From: an uncultured Prevotellaceae bacterium
GTDB taxonomy: Bacteria; Bacteroidota; Bacteroidia; Bacteroidales; Bacteroidaceae
Length of the DNA stretch: 38,571 nt
Assembly: GCA_900314715.1 (NCBI GenBank)
Contig: OMWI01000032.1
Coordinates: 1 to 38,571, forward strand
Direction of reading: 5' to 3'
The notes beneath the pieces were generated by a model. It was not told where the DNA came from. It saw only the letters and a list, made by a program, of their open reading frames with translations, and searched no databases. Positions 6,699 through 15,441 of the stretch are shown here, piece after piece (position 1 is the first letter of the stretch; each line of letters opens with the position of its first letter). Both the position numbers and the translations under genes were made by a program.

Positions 6699-7934
6699 AT
6701 GAAAAAAATTATTCTTTCTTTGATGGCTATGTCATGTTTGACGGCATCAGCTCAGTTTGGTACTCCAAGAGAGAACCCCACTGTTCCTTCAGTAGTGACA
6801 GGTGTTGTTGAAGACTTCAAGCCTGCAACGACCAACCAAGGCGGCAAGCAGTACCCGATGGTGAACTCACAACGCATGGTGCGTGCACAGATTAAGGCAC
6901 CGAAGGCTACCTTCGTAGGCCTCGACATCGCTGGCAAGATCTATGAGATGACTAAGGATGAGAACGGTGTGTGGACTGGAACGTCGGAACCTCAAGACGA
7001 GGGTTTCCACTACTATCAGTTGAACATCGACGGTGCTTCGGTGCCCGATCCAGGAAGCTTGTATTATTATGGTGCCAGCCGTTGGGGAAGCGGCATTGAT
7101 GTCCCCGCAGCTGATGAGGAGTTCTATACGGTGAAGAACGTGCCACAGGGCTCTATCAATGAGGTTTATTACTGGTCGGATGTGACGGAGAAGATGCGTC
7201 ACGGATACATCTATCTGCCCACAGAGTATTATAAGAATCCCACGAGGAAATTCCCCGTGCTCTATCTGCAGCATGGCATGGGTGAGAATGAAACGGGTTG
7301 GAGCGCTCAAGGTAAGACGGGCATCATCATGGATAACCTGATTGCCGCAGGCAAGGCTGTGCCGTTCATTATCTTCATGGATAATGGTCTCGACGTGCGT
7401 CGCCCAGGAGATCCAGCTCCAGGACAAGGTGGCTTTGGCGGTCCTCGTCCACAAGGACAACGTCCACAGGGTGGTCCTCGCCAAGGCGGTCCTCGTCGTG
7501 GCTTCGGCTTCAATGCCTTCCAAGACGTACTCATTAAGGATATCATCCCGATGGTTGAGAAGAACTACCGCGTGATTGCCGACGCTGAGCACCGCGCAAT
7601 GGCCGGTCTGTCGATGGGTGGTATGCAGACGCATGGCATTACGCTGGCAAATCCCACGACGTTTGGTTATGTAGGCATGTTCAGTGGCGGCACCTTCAAT
7701 ACAGAGGACCTGAAAGACGCGGCTGACTTCAAGAAGACCAACAAGGTGCTCTTCATGAGTGCTGGCGGTAAGGAAACCAGAATGGCGGAAGGTGAAAACA
7801 GCGTAGGTGCAGCAGCTAACAATCTGAAAGCTATCGGCATCAACGCCCATAGCTATGTGTCGCCTGGCACCGCTCATGAGTGGCAGACATGGCGCCGCAG
7901 CCTCTATCAGTTTGCCCAGTTACTGTTTAAATAA
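6699..7934 (+). CDS. Secreted CE1-type esterase (feruloyl/acetyl esterase-like)
   Basis: This 411-aa protein has a signal peptide (MKKIILSLMAMSCLTASAQ), an N-terminal E-set/CBM48-like beta-sandwich (about 55-150) and a C-terminal alpha/beta-hydrolase of the esterase-D/CE1 type (about 165-411). The nucleophile Ser305 lies in GLSMGG, the catalytic His is His393 in TAHEWQTW, and the acid may be Glu359 or a nearby residue. This arrangement is typical of Bacteroidota enzymes that remove feruloyl or acetyl groups from xylan or other hemicelluloses. An unusual Gly/Pro/Gln/Arg-rich insertion occupies about 236-270, just before the catalytic core resumes. The GH3 gene follows 9 bp downstream, so the two are cotranscribed. 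Exact substrate cannot be read from the sequence. Confidence 0.85.
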   Translation: MKKIILSLMAMSCLTASAQFGTPRENPTVPSVVTGVVEDFKPATTNQGGKQYPMVNSQRMVRAQIKAPKATFVGLDIAGKIYEMTKDENGVWTGTSEPQDEGFHYYQLNIDGASVPDPGSLYYYGASRWGSGIDVPAADEEFYTVKNVPQGSINEVYYWSDVTEKMRHGYIYLPTEYYKNPTRKFPVLYLQHGMGENETGWSAQGKTGIIMDNLIAAGKAVPFIIFMDNGLDVRRPGDPAPGQGGFGGPRPQGQRPQGGPRQGGPRRGFGFNAFQDVLIKDIIPMVEKNYRVIADAEHRAMAGLSMGGMQTHGITLANPTTFGYVGMFSGGTFNTEDLKDAADFKKTNKVLFMSAGGKETRMAEGENSVGAAANNLKAIGINAHSYVSPGTAHEWQTWRRSLYQFAQLLFK

Positions 7935-7943
7935 TCATCGATT

Positions 7944-10250
7944 ATGAAAAGAACCCTTTTAATAGCCTGTGCGATACTCTTTGGGAGTGTCAGCACTATT
8001 ACTGCGCAGGTGAAACTCCAAGCGAACAATGTTGATGAAGTTCTCAAAGCCATGACGCTTGAGGAGAAAGCCATGCTCGTTGTAGGTGGCAACCGTCAGA
8101 TAGCTACAGGCGACAACAATGGCATGATTGGCGGACACGCCCAACGGGTGCCTGGTGCTGCCGGTGCCACACAAGCCATTCCCAGACTCGGTATTCCCTC
8201 AACGGTTCTCACCGACGGTCCTGCTGGCGTGAGAATCAGTCCTCGTCGCGACAATGACCAGAACACTTACTTTTGTACGGGCTTCCCAGTGGGTACCGCA
8301 CTCGCCTGTACTTGGAACACACAACTCGTTGAGGAAGTAGGAAAATGCATTGGTAACGAGGTGCTGGAATATGGTTGCGACGTGTTGCTTGCCCCTGGTA
8401 TGAACATCCACCGTTCACCTCTTTGTGGCCGTAACTTCGAATATTATTCGGAAGACCCTCTCGTGACGGGAAAGATTGCTGCCGCTTATGTGCGAGGTGT
8501 GCAGAGTCAGGGTGTAGGAACCTCTGTCAAGCACTTCGCCGCCAATTCACAAGAAACAAACCGAATGGGCGTTGACGAGGTGATGTCACAACGCGCGCTC
8601 CGCGAAATCTACCTGAAAGGTTTTGAGATTGCCGTGCGTGAGGCTGCACCTTGGACGGTGATGTCGTCTTATAACCGACTGAACGGTCCTTTCACACAGG
8701 AGAACCGTGAGTTGCTCACCACCATCTTACGTGATGAATGGGGCTTCAAAGGAATAGTCATGACCGACTGGACAGGGTTGCGCAATACGACTGCCCAGAT
8801 TCAGGCAGGTAATGATCTGATGGAACCAGGCAACGACTCGCAAATCAAAGACATTACAGAAAAGGTGAAAAGCGGTGTGCTGAAGGAAGCCGACCTTGAC
8901 ATCTGCGTCAAACGCATTCTACAATATCTCATCAAGACACCAGCCTTCCGTGCCTACAATTACTCTAACAAGCCCGACTTGAAAGCCCATGCCGACGTAA
9001 CGCGTCGTAGTGCCACTGAGGGTATGGTACTACTGAAGAATGAGGGACAGGCATTGCCGATGGACGGTACGAAGACCATTTCTGTCTTTGGTGTCACATC
9101 TTACGACTTCATTGCTGGTGGCACTGGCTCTGGCGACGTGAACAAAGCCTACACCATCGACCTGATGCAAGGACTCACGGAAGCAGGATTGAAGGTAAAT
9201 CAGAAACTTGCCGATGTTTATAAGAACTACCAGACCTATCAACGGAGTCTTACTGCTGCTGGTCCAGCACGAGGCGGTTGGTTCTGGGGAAAGGCACTTC
9301 TTCCTGAGATGGCAGTCAGTCGTCCTATCATCAACGCACAAGCACAGGAGTCTGATCTCGCCATTATCACCTTAGGACGTCAGGCTGGCGAAGGTTCTGA
9401 CCGTCATGAAGATGGAGATTTCACCCTCACAGACGTTGAGCGCCAACTCATTACAGACGTATGTAATGCTTTCCATTTGGCTAATAAGCCTGTGGTTGTC
9501 GTACTCAATATGGGTAATGTCATCGAGACAGCCTCTTGGAAGTCGATGCCTGATGCTATCCTTCTCGCTTGGCAACCAGGACAAGAGGGGGGCTATTCTG
9601 TAGCCGATGTGCTGACTGGTAAGGCTTATCCTTCAGGCAAGCTCACCATGACCTGGCCAAACAGCCTTATCGACTTGCCATCCAGTGCCAACTACCCCAA
9701 CGTACGTCCTACTCCGACTGGCCGCAGACGTGGAAACGAAAAGGTGGAATTTCAGGATTACACAAAGCATGTGGAAGGCATTAATGTGGGTTATCGTTAC
9801 TTCGCCACCTCCAAAAAATCCGTCTCTTATCCCTTCGGTTTTGGTCTGAGTTATACAACCTTCTCCTATAGCAAGCCCGTAGTCAAAGCCACTAAGGATG
9901 GTCTTACGGCTTCTATCACCGTTACCAATACAGGCAAGAGAGTTGGCAAAGAGGTTGTAGAACTCTATGTCAGTGCTCCAGCAGGTGGTTTGGAGAAACC
10001 AGCTCGGGAACTGAAAGCCTTTGCCAAGACACGTGAACTGCAACCCAACCAGAGTGAGACGCTCACCATGAAACTCTCGTTCTATGACTTGGCTTCCTAT
10101 AACGAGGCTACCCAAGCATGGGAAACCGCTCCTGGCAAATACACCATCGGTTTCGGAGCCAACGTAGAGGACATCCGCGCCACCGCATCATACAATCTCT
10201 CGAAACAACATACGGTAAAGTGCCATGATGTGATGAAACCAGACATGTAG
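7944..10250 (+). CDS. Glycoside hydrolase family 3 (beta-glucosidase/beta-xylosidase)
   Basis: This 768-aa protein has a signal peptide (MKRTLLIACAILFGSVSTITAQ) and the full three-part GH3 layout. The N-terminal TIM barrel has KHF (196-198) and the nucleophile Asp275 in VMTDW. The alpha/beta-sandwich has acid/base candidate Glu483 in RQAGEGSDR. A C-terminal fibronectin-III-like domain begins near 640 after the YPFGFGLSYTTF motif. GH3 enzymes of this type release glucose or xylose from the non-reducing ends of oligosaccharides, probably in the periplasm. It is cotranscribed with the esterase, which fits joint attack on an esterified plant glycan. All catalytic motifs are intact. Substrate between glucoside and xyloside is open. 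Confidence 0.92.
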   Translation: MKRTLLIACAILFGSVSTITAQVKLQANNVDEVLKAMTLEEKAMLVVGGNRQIATGDNNGMIGGHAQRVPGAAGATQAIPRLGIPSTVLTDGPAGVRISPRRDNDQNTYFCTGFPVGTALACTWNTQLVEEVGKCIGNEVLEYGCDVLLAPGMNIHRSPLCGRNFEYYSEDPLVTGKIAAAYVRGVQSQGVGTSVKHFAANSQETNRMGVDEVMSQRALREIYLKGFEIAVREAAPWTVMSSYNRLNGPFTQENRELLTTILRDEWGFKGIVMTDWTGLRNTTAQIQAGNDLMEPGNDSQIKDITEKVKSGVLKEADLDICVKRILQYLIKTPAFRAYNYSNKPDLKAHADVTRRSATEGMVLLKNEGQALPMDGTKTISVFGVTSYDFIAGGTGSGDVNKAYTIDLMQGLTEAGLKVNQKLADVYKNYQTYQRSLTAAGPARGGWFWGKALLPEMAVSRPIINAQAQESDLAIITLGRQAGEGSDRHEDGDFTLTDVERQLITDVCNAFHLANKPVVVVLNMGNVIETASWKSMPDAILLAWQPGQEGGYSVADVLTGKAYPSGKLTMTWPNSLIDLPSSANYPNVRPTPTGRRRGNEKVEFQDYTKHVEGINVGYRYFATSKKSVSYPFGFGLSYTTFSYSKPVVKATKDGLTASITVTNTGKRVGKEVVELYVSAPAGGLEKPARELKAFAKTRELQPNQSETLTMKLSFYDLASYNEATQAWETAPGKYTIGFGANVEDIRATASYNLSKQHTVKCHDVMKPDM

Positions 10251-10279
10251 AACAAGCATATAGCCTACAACTTATAACC

Positions 10280-10314
10280 AAATCCGTGTAGCTCATCGAA
10301 CTGCACGGATTTTT
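10280..10314 (+). terminator. Rho-independent terminator after GH3
   Basis: The stem AAATCCGTG (10280-10288) pairs with CACGGATTT (10304-10312), with a 15-nt loop and a T-run (10310-10314). It lies 30 bp after the GH3 stop and closes the esterase-GH3 operon. Confidence 0.75.
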
Positions 10315-10335
10315 CATTATTGCAATAGGTTTTAA

Positions 10336-10426
10336 TTTCGTATAACAGCCATGTACGTTTCGTATAAGGGTCATGTACCATTCGTACATTAGCCATGTAC
10401 GATTCGTACATCACCCTTATACGAAA
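10336..10426. repeat. Four tandem 22-bp repeats forming a long hairpin
   Basis: Four head-to-tail units occur at 10336-10357, 10358-10379, 10380-10401 and 10402-10423. They share the form TTCGTAYA-N6-ATGTACG or a close variant, each unit being a hyphenated palindrome. In addition, 10358-10389 and 10395-10426 form a 32-nt inverted repeat with three mismatches around a 5-nt loop. The element is therefore both a tandem array and one large hairpin. No spacers separate the units, so it is not CRISPR. Function unknown; a protein-binding array or a REP-like element is possible. Confidence 0.8.
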
Positions 10427-10568
10427 TGAAAACGAGTGTTCTATACCTTCTTTTTTTATATAGAAACCACGTAGTAGAGACATGGGTGATATTTGCCTTT
10501 GTTGGCTTATTACACAAAGAAAGAAACAGAAAAGCAGAAAAACATGAGGTTAGATTATAGAAAAGATG

Positions 10569-10576
10569 TACCTTTG
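10569..10576 (+). promoter_or_regulatory. Probable -7 box for the GNAT gene
   Basis: TACCTTTG fits TAnnTTTG, 42 bp upstream of the ATG at 10619. A good -33 TTTG is not visible about 20 bp upstream, so strength is doubtful. Confidence 0.5.
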
Positions 10577-10618
10577 TGCCATAAGATATCAGTATACATT
10601 ACAAAAAAACATTGAATT

Positions 10619-11023
10619 ATGGAAATAACATACAAAGACATTCACGAATTCAAGAAAGAGGAATTGGAAGATTTATTCCTGTCCGTTGAATGGTCATCAG
10701 GGCATTTTCCCGATAAGTTGGTTGTTGCCATGCGAAATTTCGACACGGTTTATTCGGCATGGGATGGCGACAAACTTATTGGTATGGTGTGCGCTATGGA
10801 CGATGGAATCATGACGGCGTATCTCCATTACATGTTAGTTCGTCCTGAATATCATCACCAAGGCATTGGGCACCAATTGCTTGACATGATGAAAGAACAT
10901 TACAAGTCGTACCTTCGCATTGGCTTGATAGCCTACAACGAAGAGTTGGGTTTCTATGAGTCATGTGGATTCAAGAGGTCAGAAAATGCAAGTCCGATGT
11001 TCATCACAAGTCTATGGACATAA
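10619..11023 (+). CDS. GNAT family N-acetyltransferase
   Basis: This 134-aa cytoplasmic protein has one GNAT domain. The acetyl-CoA pyrophosphate-binding motif is VRPEYHHQGIGHQLL (Q/RxxGxG/A form), preceded by the beta4 strand TAYLHYMLV and followed by the C-terminal GFYESCGFKRS segment typical of the fold. Length matches small stand-alone GNATs. The acceptor could be an amine, peptide N-terminus or small molecule; the sequence does not tell. YccF follows 79 bp downstream on the same strand and may be cotranscribed, since the next terminator lies after YccF. Confidence 0.85.
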   Translation: MEITYKDIHEFKKEELEDLFLSVEWSSGHFPDKLVVAMRNFDTVYSAWDGDKLIGMVCAMDDGIMTAYLHYMLVRPEYHHQGIGHQLLDMMKEHYKSYLRIGLIAYNEELGFYESCGFKRSENASPMFITSLWT

Positions 11024-11102
11024 GTGACAAATTTTGAAACTTGCAACTTATTGCATCATTCATACGTCTAACTGACAGAAACTTGTAAAAGGAATAAAAC
11101 AA

Positions 11103-11471
11103 ATGAAAACATTAGGAAACATTATTTGGGTCATTTTTGGTGGTCTACAGATTGCCATTGAGTATTTCTTGAGCGGTTTAGCCTTGATGATAACCATCAT
11201 CGGCATTCCATTCGGGTTGCAATGCATGAAGTTGGGTTTGCTCGCCTTGTGGCCATTCGGCACTAAAATAATGAGGAAAGAGCCACAGCCAGGATGCTTG
11301 AATATGTTCATGAATGTGCTCTGGTTCTTCATCGGAGGAATCTGGATTTGGCTCACACATATATTTTTCGGTGTCATATTCTTCATCACCATTATCGGTA
11401 TTCCTTTTGGAAAGATGCACTTCCGATTGGCAAAGTTGGCATTGTCACCATTTGGCAAAGAGGTTGTTTAA
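11103..11471 (+). CDS. yccF: YccF family inner-membrane protein
   Basis: This 122-aa integral membrane protein has the YccF/DUF307 pattern: two similar halves, each with hydrophobic helices followed by ITIIGIPFG (at about residues 30-38 and 95-103) and a Leu/Ala-rich amphipathic segment ending in PFG. The halves are an internal duplication. No function is established for the family. It is followed by a strong terminator, so the transcription unit ends here. Confidence 0.88.
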   Translation: MKTLGNIIWVIFGGLQIAIEYFLSGLALMITIIGIPFGLQCMKLGLLALWPFGTKIMRKEPQPGCLNMFMNVLWFFIGGIWIWLTHIFFGVIFFITIIGIPFGKMHFRLAKLALSPFGKEVV

Positions 11472-11495
11472 ATTGACTTATTCATATTCCACATG

Positions 11496-11530
11496 AAATC
11501 CGCGTAAGGCATTGGCTTTACGCGGATTTT
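11496..11530. terminator. Rho-independent terminator after yccF
   Basis: A perfect 12-bp stem AAATCCGCGTAA (11496-11507) / TTACGCGGATTT (11518-11529) with a 10-nt loop and a T-rich tail. It lies between yccF (plus) and the GH97 gene (minus), so it may work for both strands. Confidence 0.85.
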
Positions 11531-11625
11531 ATTATTACATATTTTCACTTCACTTCCTCAATAACTCTAAGCAAATCTCTCACTTCTCACACCTCACTTC
11601 TAACTGGAGCTTGCGAAGTTGAAAT

Positions 11626-13554
11626 CTATTGAGCAGTAATAAGAAGACCTCCATTACATGGAATTGTCACCGTGATTTGTTGCTTCTTGTTTTGCTTCAC
11701 CGTCTTCACGCTACCATTCAGTTGAGCATCATCAGCATAGACTTGTAGGGATGTGCCTTTTGTAAACATGGGTAAAGAGATGGTTTCTTTCAATGGTTGA
11801 CTCTCTGCATTAACACCTGCCACATACCACTTATCACCCGAACGGCGAGCAAGGATAACATACTTGCCAGGATAGCCATCGATGAATTTCACTTCATCCC
11901 AAGTTGTTGGCACTCGTTTCATGAAGTCGATAGCCCAATCAGGAGCATCGGTCAAGTTATTGGGTGCAAGGGCGAAATGCTGCACGGCACTTTGGAAGAG
12001 TACTGCCGTTGCGAGGGCATAGACATCAGAAGTCTTTCGTAAGGTACCACGACGATTGTCAGAACTATAATGCTTGTTTAGAGCCGAACCGCCAAAATCC
12101 ATCGAACCCACCGTATTGCGAACAAAAGTATGGATAGTGGCATTGCGAGCCTCAGCATCACAGGCACCTTGTCCGAAGTGTAAGTTCTCTGATGCCAATA
12201 CAGCCTCAGACGCGGCATAATTGGGATACATACGCTCCCACCCTCTCGGCAACGTACATCCATGGAAGATGACAAGCAGACCGAAGTCGTTGGCATCAGC
12301 AAGAATATCCTCATAGAGTTGCATCATCGGTTGTTTGTCGCCACCGAAGAAATCCACCTTGATGCCACAAATGCCACACGACTGCATCCATTTCATTTCC
12401 TCCCTGCGAATTCGGGCATTGTTCATCTTACCGATAGGAGTTTGCGGAGCATCATTCCAGGAACCGTTAGAGTTGTACCAAAGGAAGAGTCCTACGCCCT
12501 TTTCCTTGCCATAGCGAGCGAGTTCTGCTATTTTCTCATAGCCAATCTGCCTATCCCAAAAAGCATCAATGAGCACACTCTGGTACCCCATGGCAGCAGA
12601 GAAATCAATGTAACGTTTTTGCTCATCGAAATTACAACTGCCATCCATACCGATAATCCACGACCAAGAACCTTTGCCATATATATATTCGCGTGAAGGT
12701 TTGTACTTTTGTTGTACGAGGTCGAAAGCAACCGTCGTCTCAACGATATTCGCCAATGGTCCTACGGTAATGGTGCGCCATGGGGTATTGCCTGGCAAAG
12801 CCATGGAAGCCGTCGTAGTACCTGCACCATTCATCTCTCCTTGTTGTGGAAAACCGATACGATAACATCCAGCTCCTTCGTTCAACAATCTACATCCCAC
12901 GTAATTGCCATCGGTGCCCGTCTCACTAATCAACACCCAATTCTGGTCTGTTGTCTTGAAGAGGCAAGGGAAAGAATATCCTTCTCCCCAACCATTCTTT
13001 CCCATTTCATCGTCACATGTATAGGATGTTTCGTAACTGGGTGAAGTGCGAGCAAAGCCACCCATGGGTTTCGATTGAGGACAAAGAAACGTGGTGGAGC
13101 CATTGGGCAGGACAAAACTACTCATTTCATTTTCTACCACACAAACAAGTCTGTTCTTTTGCGGTTGGATAGTGTATCTAAAAGCTACGTCGCGATTGCT
13201 GACACGGAAAGTAATATCCATAACCGATTTGCCATCTTGCTCATAACTGGCTATTGCCTCATTCGCTACATAGTCTATATGACTTTGCTTGATGTTGCGA
13301 ACATCGTATGAATCTTTCACTTCTTTCTCCGTTACGCCTTTCAGCGTCAGTCCCTGACGGAAATCTCCGATGTTTGTTATGATACCAAGTGGAGATTCAC
13401 CGATAACGATTTTACCATCATAATTCACTTGATAGAATGGTTGTCCATCCCTTATGTCTAAAGTCACTTGAATGTGTCCGTCAGGACTCTTAATCACATT
13501 TGCTTTCACCGCCAGGCACATCAATGCCATCAACAATACAGTTATCTTTTTCAT
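11626..13554 (-). CDS. Glycoside hydrolase family 97, retaining type (alpha-galactosidase-like)
   Basis: This 642-aa protein starts at the ATG at 13554 (MKKITVLLMALMCLAVKA signal peptide). An in-frame ATG 12 codons earlier lies inside the upstream gene and is unlikely. It has the GH97 N-terminal super-sandwich (about 20-275), a TIM barrel (about 285-560) and a C-terminal beta domain. GIKVDFFGGD carries Asp401, the position of the nucleophile in retaining GH97 members. Glu450 and Glu456 (YAASEAVLASEN) are the acid/base candidates; spacing from the nucleophile favours Glu456. Retaining GH97 enzymes act on alpha-galactosides or beta-L-arabinopyranosides, unlike the inverting SusB alpha-glucosidase. 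It follows the GH43 gene by 4 bp, so they work together, probably on arabinogalactan- or arabinoxylan-type side chains. Confidence 0.9.
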   Translation of the reverse strand: MKKITVLLMALMCLAVKANVIKSPDGHIQVTLDIRDGQPFYQVNYDGKIVIGESPLGIITNIGDFRQGLTLKGVTEKEVKDSYDVRNIKQSHIDYVANEAIASYEQDGKSVMDITFRVSNRDVAFRYTIQPQKNRLVCVVENEMSSFVLPNGSTTFLCPQSKPMGGFARTSPSYETSYTCDDEMGKNGWGEGYSFPCLFKTTDQNWVLISETGTDGNYVGCRLLNEGAGCYRIGFPQQGEMNGAGTTTASMALPGNTPWRTITVGPLANIVETTVAFDLVQQKYKPSREYIYGKGSWSWIIGMDGSCNFDEQKRYIDFSAAMGYQSVLIDAFWDRQIGYEKIAELARYGKEKGVGLFLWYNSNGSWNDAPQTPIGKMNNARIRREEMKWMQSCGICGIKVDFFGGDKQPMMQLYEDILADANDFGLLVIFHGCTLPRGWERMYPNYAASEAVLASENLHFGQGACDAEARNATIHTFVRNTVGSMDFGGSALNKHYSSDNRRGTLRKTSDVYALATAVLFQSAVQHFALAPNNLTDAPDWAIDFMKRVPTTWDEVKFIDGYPGKYVILARRSGDKWYVAGVNAESQPLKETISLPMFTKGTSLQVYADDAQLNGSVKTVKQNKKQQITVTIPCNGGLLITAQ

Positions 13555-13558
13555 ATCT

Positions 13559-15193
13559 TTAGTTTTTCGTATATTTAAATTCGTCAACATCTACATATCC
13601 ACCATTCTTCTTCGTGGCATAACAGAAGATGCCAAACTTCGTACCCATGAAGAAACGACGGTAATCGAATCGCATCTTAAAGTCGCTACCAATCTTCACC
13701 CATTGCTCACCATCAAGACTATAATAGAAGGTTGCCATATCGCCACCGATTTTCACGCCGTCATTGTCTTTGAACGGACGGAAATCGCCATCTACACGAA
13801 GCCATATCTTCTTCTGTTTCAGTTCTATGGTTTCTTTCTCGGTGATTTTCACGTCAGTAACTCGTTTCTCCCTATCCGTCAAACTCACCGATTGTTCGGT
13901 CATGGAAAGAATCCAACGTTTTCCTTCCTTCTTAATGGTCAGTACACCTGAATCTCCATTGAATGCAGAAAGACCTGCACAGTCTCCATCTTTCATCTTA
14001 GACAAATCCATCACGATAGAACCGCTACACGTTGGACCTTCCATTCGTTGTGTTATGGTATTGGGAGCCTCAAAGAGATTGGGCACTACACGATTGGTCT
14101 TCAGGCGCAACCATCCTGGACGTTCGGTAAGCGACCATGCCTCGTCGATGGGATTATGGTTCCATTGCCAATGCAAACCGAGTTTTGCATCAGAGAAATC
14201 ATCGCTATTCACGATGGATTTAGTAGGTTGTCCGCTTACCAATGGGCGCATGGTATCGGGTACCTTTCCGTTCTCATCGCCCAACATTGGCCAACCATTA
14301 ATCCAACGACAAGGCATTAATGTCAACACGCGCCCTACTCCACCGCGATCTTGGAAAATCACTCCGTACCAATCGCCATCTTGGGTATCAACGATAGTGC
14401 CTTGTGCCTCGTATGAGAAACCGCCGAACTCACTTTCCAGAATCACTTGTTTCTCGTATGGTCCGTGAATGTCGTCGGCACGATAGCACACTTCACGACG
14501 ATGGCGACCAGGCGCATAAACATGAGAAATCATCAACAGATAGTATTTTCCGTTGTGCTTAATCATTCGCGAGCCTTCCAGCAATCCCCGTTCGTCTTCC
14601 TCACGTTGGAAAATCTTTTGGTGAGTACCTTCTATGACATCCGATAAGTCTTTTTTCAACTCCATCATCTCTCCCGTTCCGTAAACCACATATACGCGGT
14701 CGTCATCGTCGAAGAACAACGAACAATCATGGAAATGACGCATCCTTGACACCAACGTCCACGGGCCTTCCGCCTTCTCTGCCGAGAAGATATAAGTCTT
14801 TCCCATATCTCCTGGTTCGTTGGGAGCCAACAAAGCATAAAACTTACCGTTGTGATATTTCAATGAGGTTGCCCATTGGCCACGTCCATAGACAGTACCT
14901 TCCTGCAAATCATACTTAGGTGAATCGGTCAGTCGGTCGAAGATATAACTCACCGTTTCCCAATTCTTCAAGTCTTTCGAACGCATGATTGGTGCCCCTG
15001 GCATCAGGTGCATCGTTGTTGAAACCAAATAGAATGTATCCCCTACCCTAATAATGTCTGGGTCGGGAACGTCAGCCCATAACATTGGGTTTTGGATTTT
15101 CCCTGTTCGCAACGTTTCGTAATCGTCAGCCATCACTTTTGTGGCCATGGCAACAATACAAAGAAATGCCAATAGAATAACTCTTTTTGTCAT
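13559..15193 (-). CDS. Glycoside hydrolase family 43 (beta-xylosidase/arabinofuranosidase-like)
   Basis: This 544-aa protein has a signal peptide (first about 22 residues, ending KVMA) and a five-bladed GH43 beta-propeller (about 35-330). Catalytic residues are visible: base Asp44 in DVPDPDI, pKa-modulating Asp156 in HDCSLFFDD and acid Glu206 in LLEGSRM. A C-terminal beta-sandwich (about 345-544) with DGEQWVKIG and GTKFGIFCY is the accessory domain common in xylosidase/arabinofuranosidase GH43 enzymes. It is the first gene of the GH43-GH97 operon, with the GH97 start 4 bp after its stop. Likely substrate is an arabinose- or xylose-containing side chain; the activity cannot be fixed from sequence. 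Confidence 0.9.
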   Translation of the reverse strand: MTKRVILLAFLCIVAMATKVMADDYETLRTGKIQNPMLWADVPDPDIIRVGDTFYLVSTTMHLMPGAPIMRSKDLKNWETVSYIFDRLTDSPKYDLQEGTVYGRGQWATSLKYHNGKFYALLAPNEPGDMGKTYIFSAEKAEGPWTLVSRMRHFHDCSLFFDDDDRVYVVYGTGEMMELKKDLSDVIEGTHQKIFQREEDERGLLEGSRMIKHNGKYYLLMISHVYAPGRHRREVCYRADDIHGPYEKQVILESEFGGFSYEAQGTIVDTQDGDWYGVIFQDRGGVGRVLTLMPCRWINGWPMLGDENGKVPDTMRPLVSGQPTKSIVNSDDFSDAKLGLHWQWNHNPIDEAWSLTERPGWLRLKTNRVVPNLFEAPNTITQRMEGPTCSGSIVMDLSKMKDGDCAGLSAFNGDSGVLTIKKEGKRWILSMTEQSVSLTDREKRVTDVKITEKETIELKQKKIWLRVDGDFRPFKDNDGVKIGGDMATFYYSLDGEQWVKIGSDFKMRFDYRRFFMGTKFGIFCYATKKNGGYVDVDEFKYTKN

Positions 15194-15376
15194 AATAATA
15201 GTGTTTTTTGTTTTCCTTTTGCAAAATTACATCAAAAATAATAAACTAACCGTCTTTAATGTAACTTAAATTTTTGATATAGTATCAAGGGAATACATAT
15301 ACAACGAATAAAAGTATGATTGTGACATATATTGCATTTTTTCTTTCTTTTATTAGGATTTTTAAAAAACATTTTC

Positions 15377-15384
15377 TATCTTTG
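15377..15384 (+). promoter_or_regulatory. -7 box for the sialidase operon
   Basis: TATCTTTG, 57 bp upstream of the ATG at 15442. The sequence about 20 bp further upstream is TTAG rather than TTTG, so the -33 element is degenerate, as at many regulated Bacteroidota promoters. The wider region 15194-15441 also contains a minus-strand TAATTTTG (15222-15229) that may serve the GH43 gene. Confidence 0.6.
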
Positions 15385-15441
15385 TACCGATTATACCTTT
15401 TTAACTAACAAGAATATAAATAATAACTAATACGTAAATCT

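Larger units (their letters stand above)
10251..10618. other. Intergenic region with terminator and tandem repeats
   Basis: This 368-bp gap contains the terminator at 10280-10314, the 22-bp tandem repeat/hairpin element at 10336-10426 and a TACCTTTG -7-like box at 10569-10576. There is no coding potential. Confidence 0.6.

Noticed and set aside
6867-7877. A 336-codon minus-strand ORF antisense to the esterase gene
   Set aside because: It is the shadow of the strongly supported esterase on the plus strand. Its translation is rich in His/Arg/Thr without domain motifs, and no promoter or start context supports it.
10336-10423. Possible CRISPR array
   Set aside because: The 22-bp units are contiguous with no spacers, and there are no cas genes.
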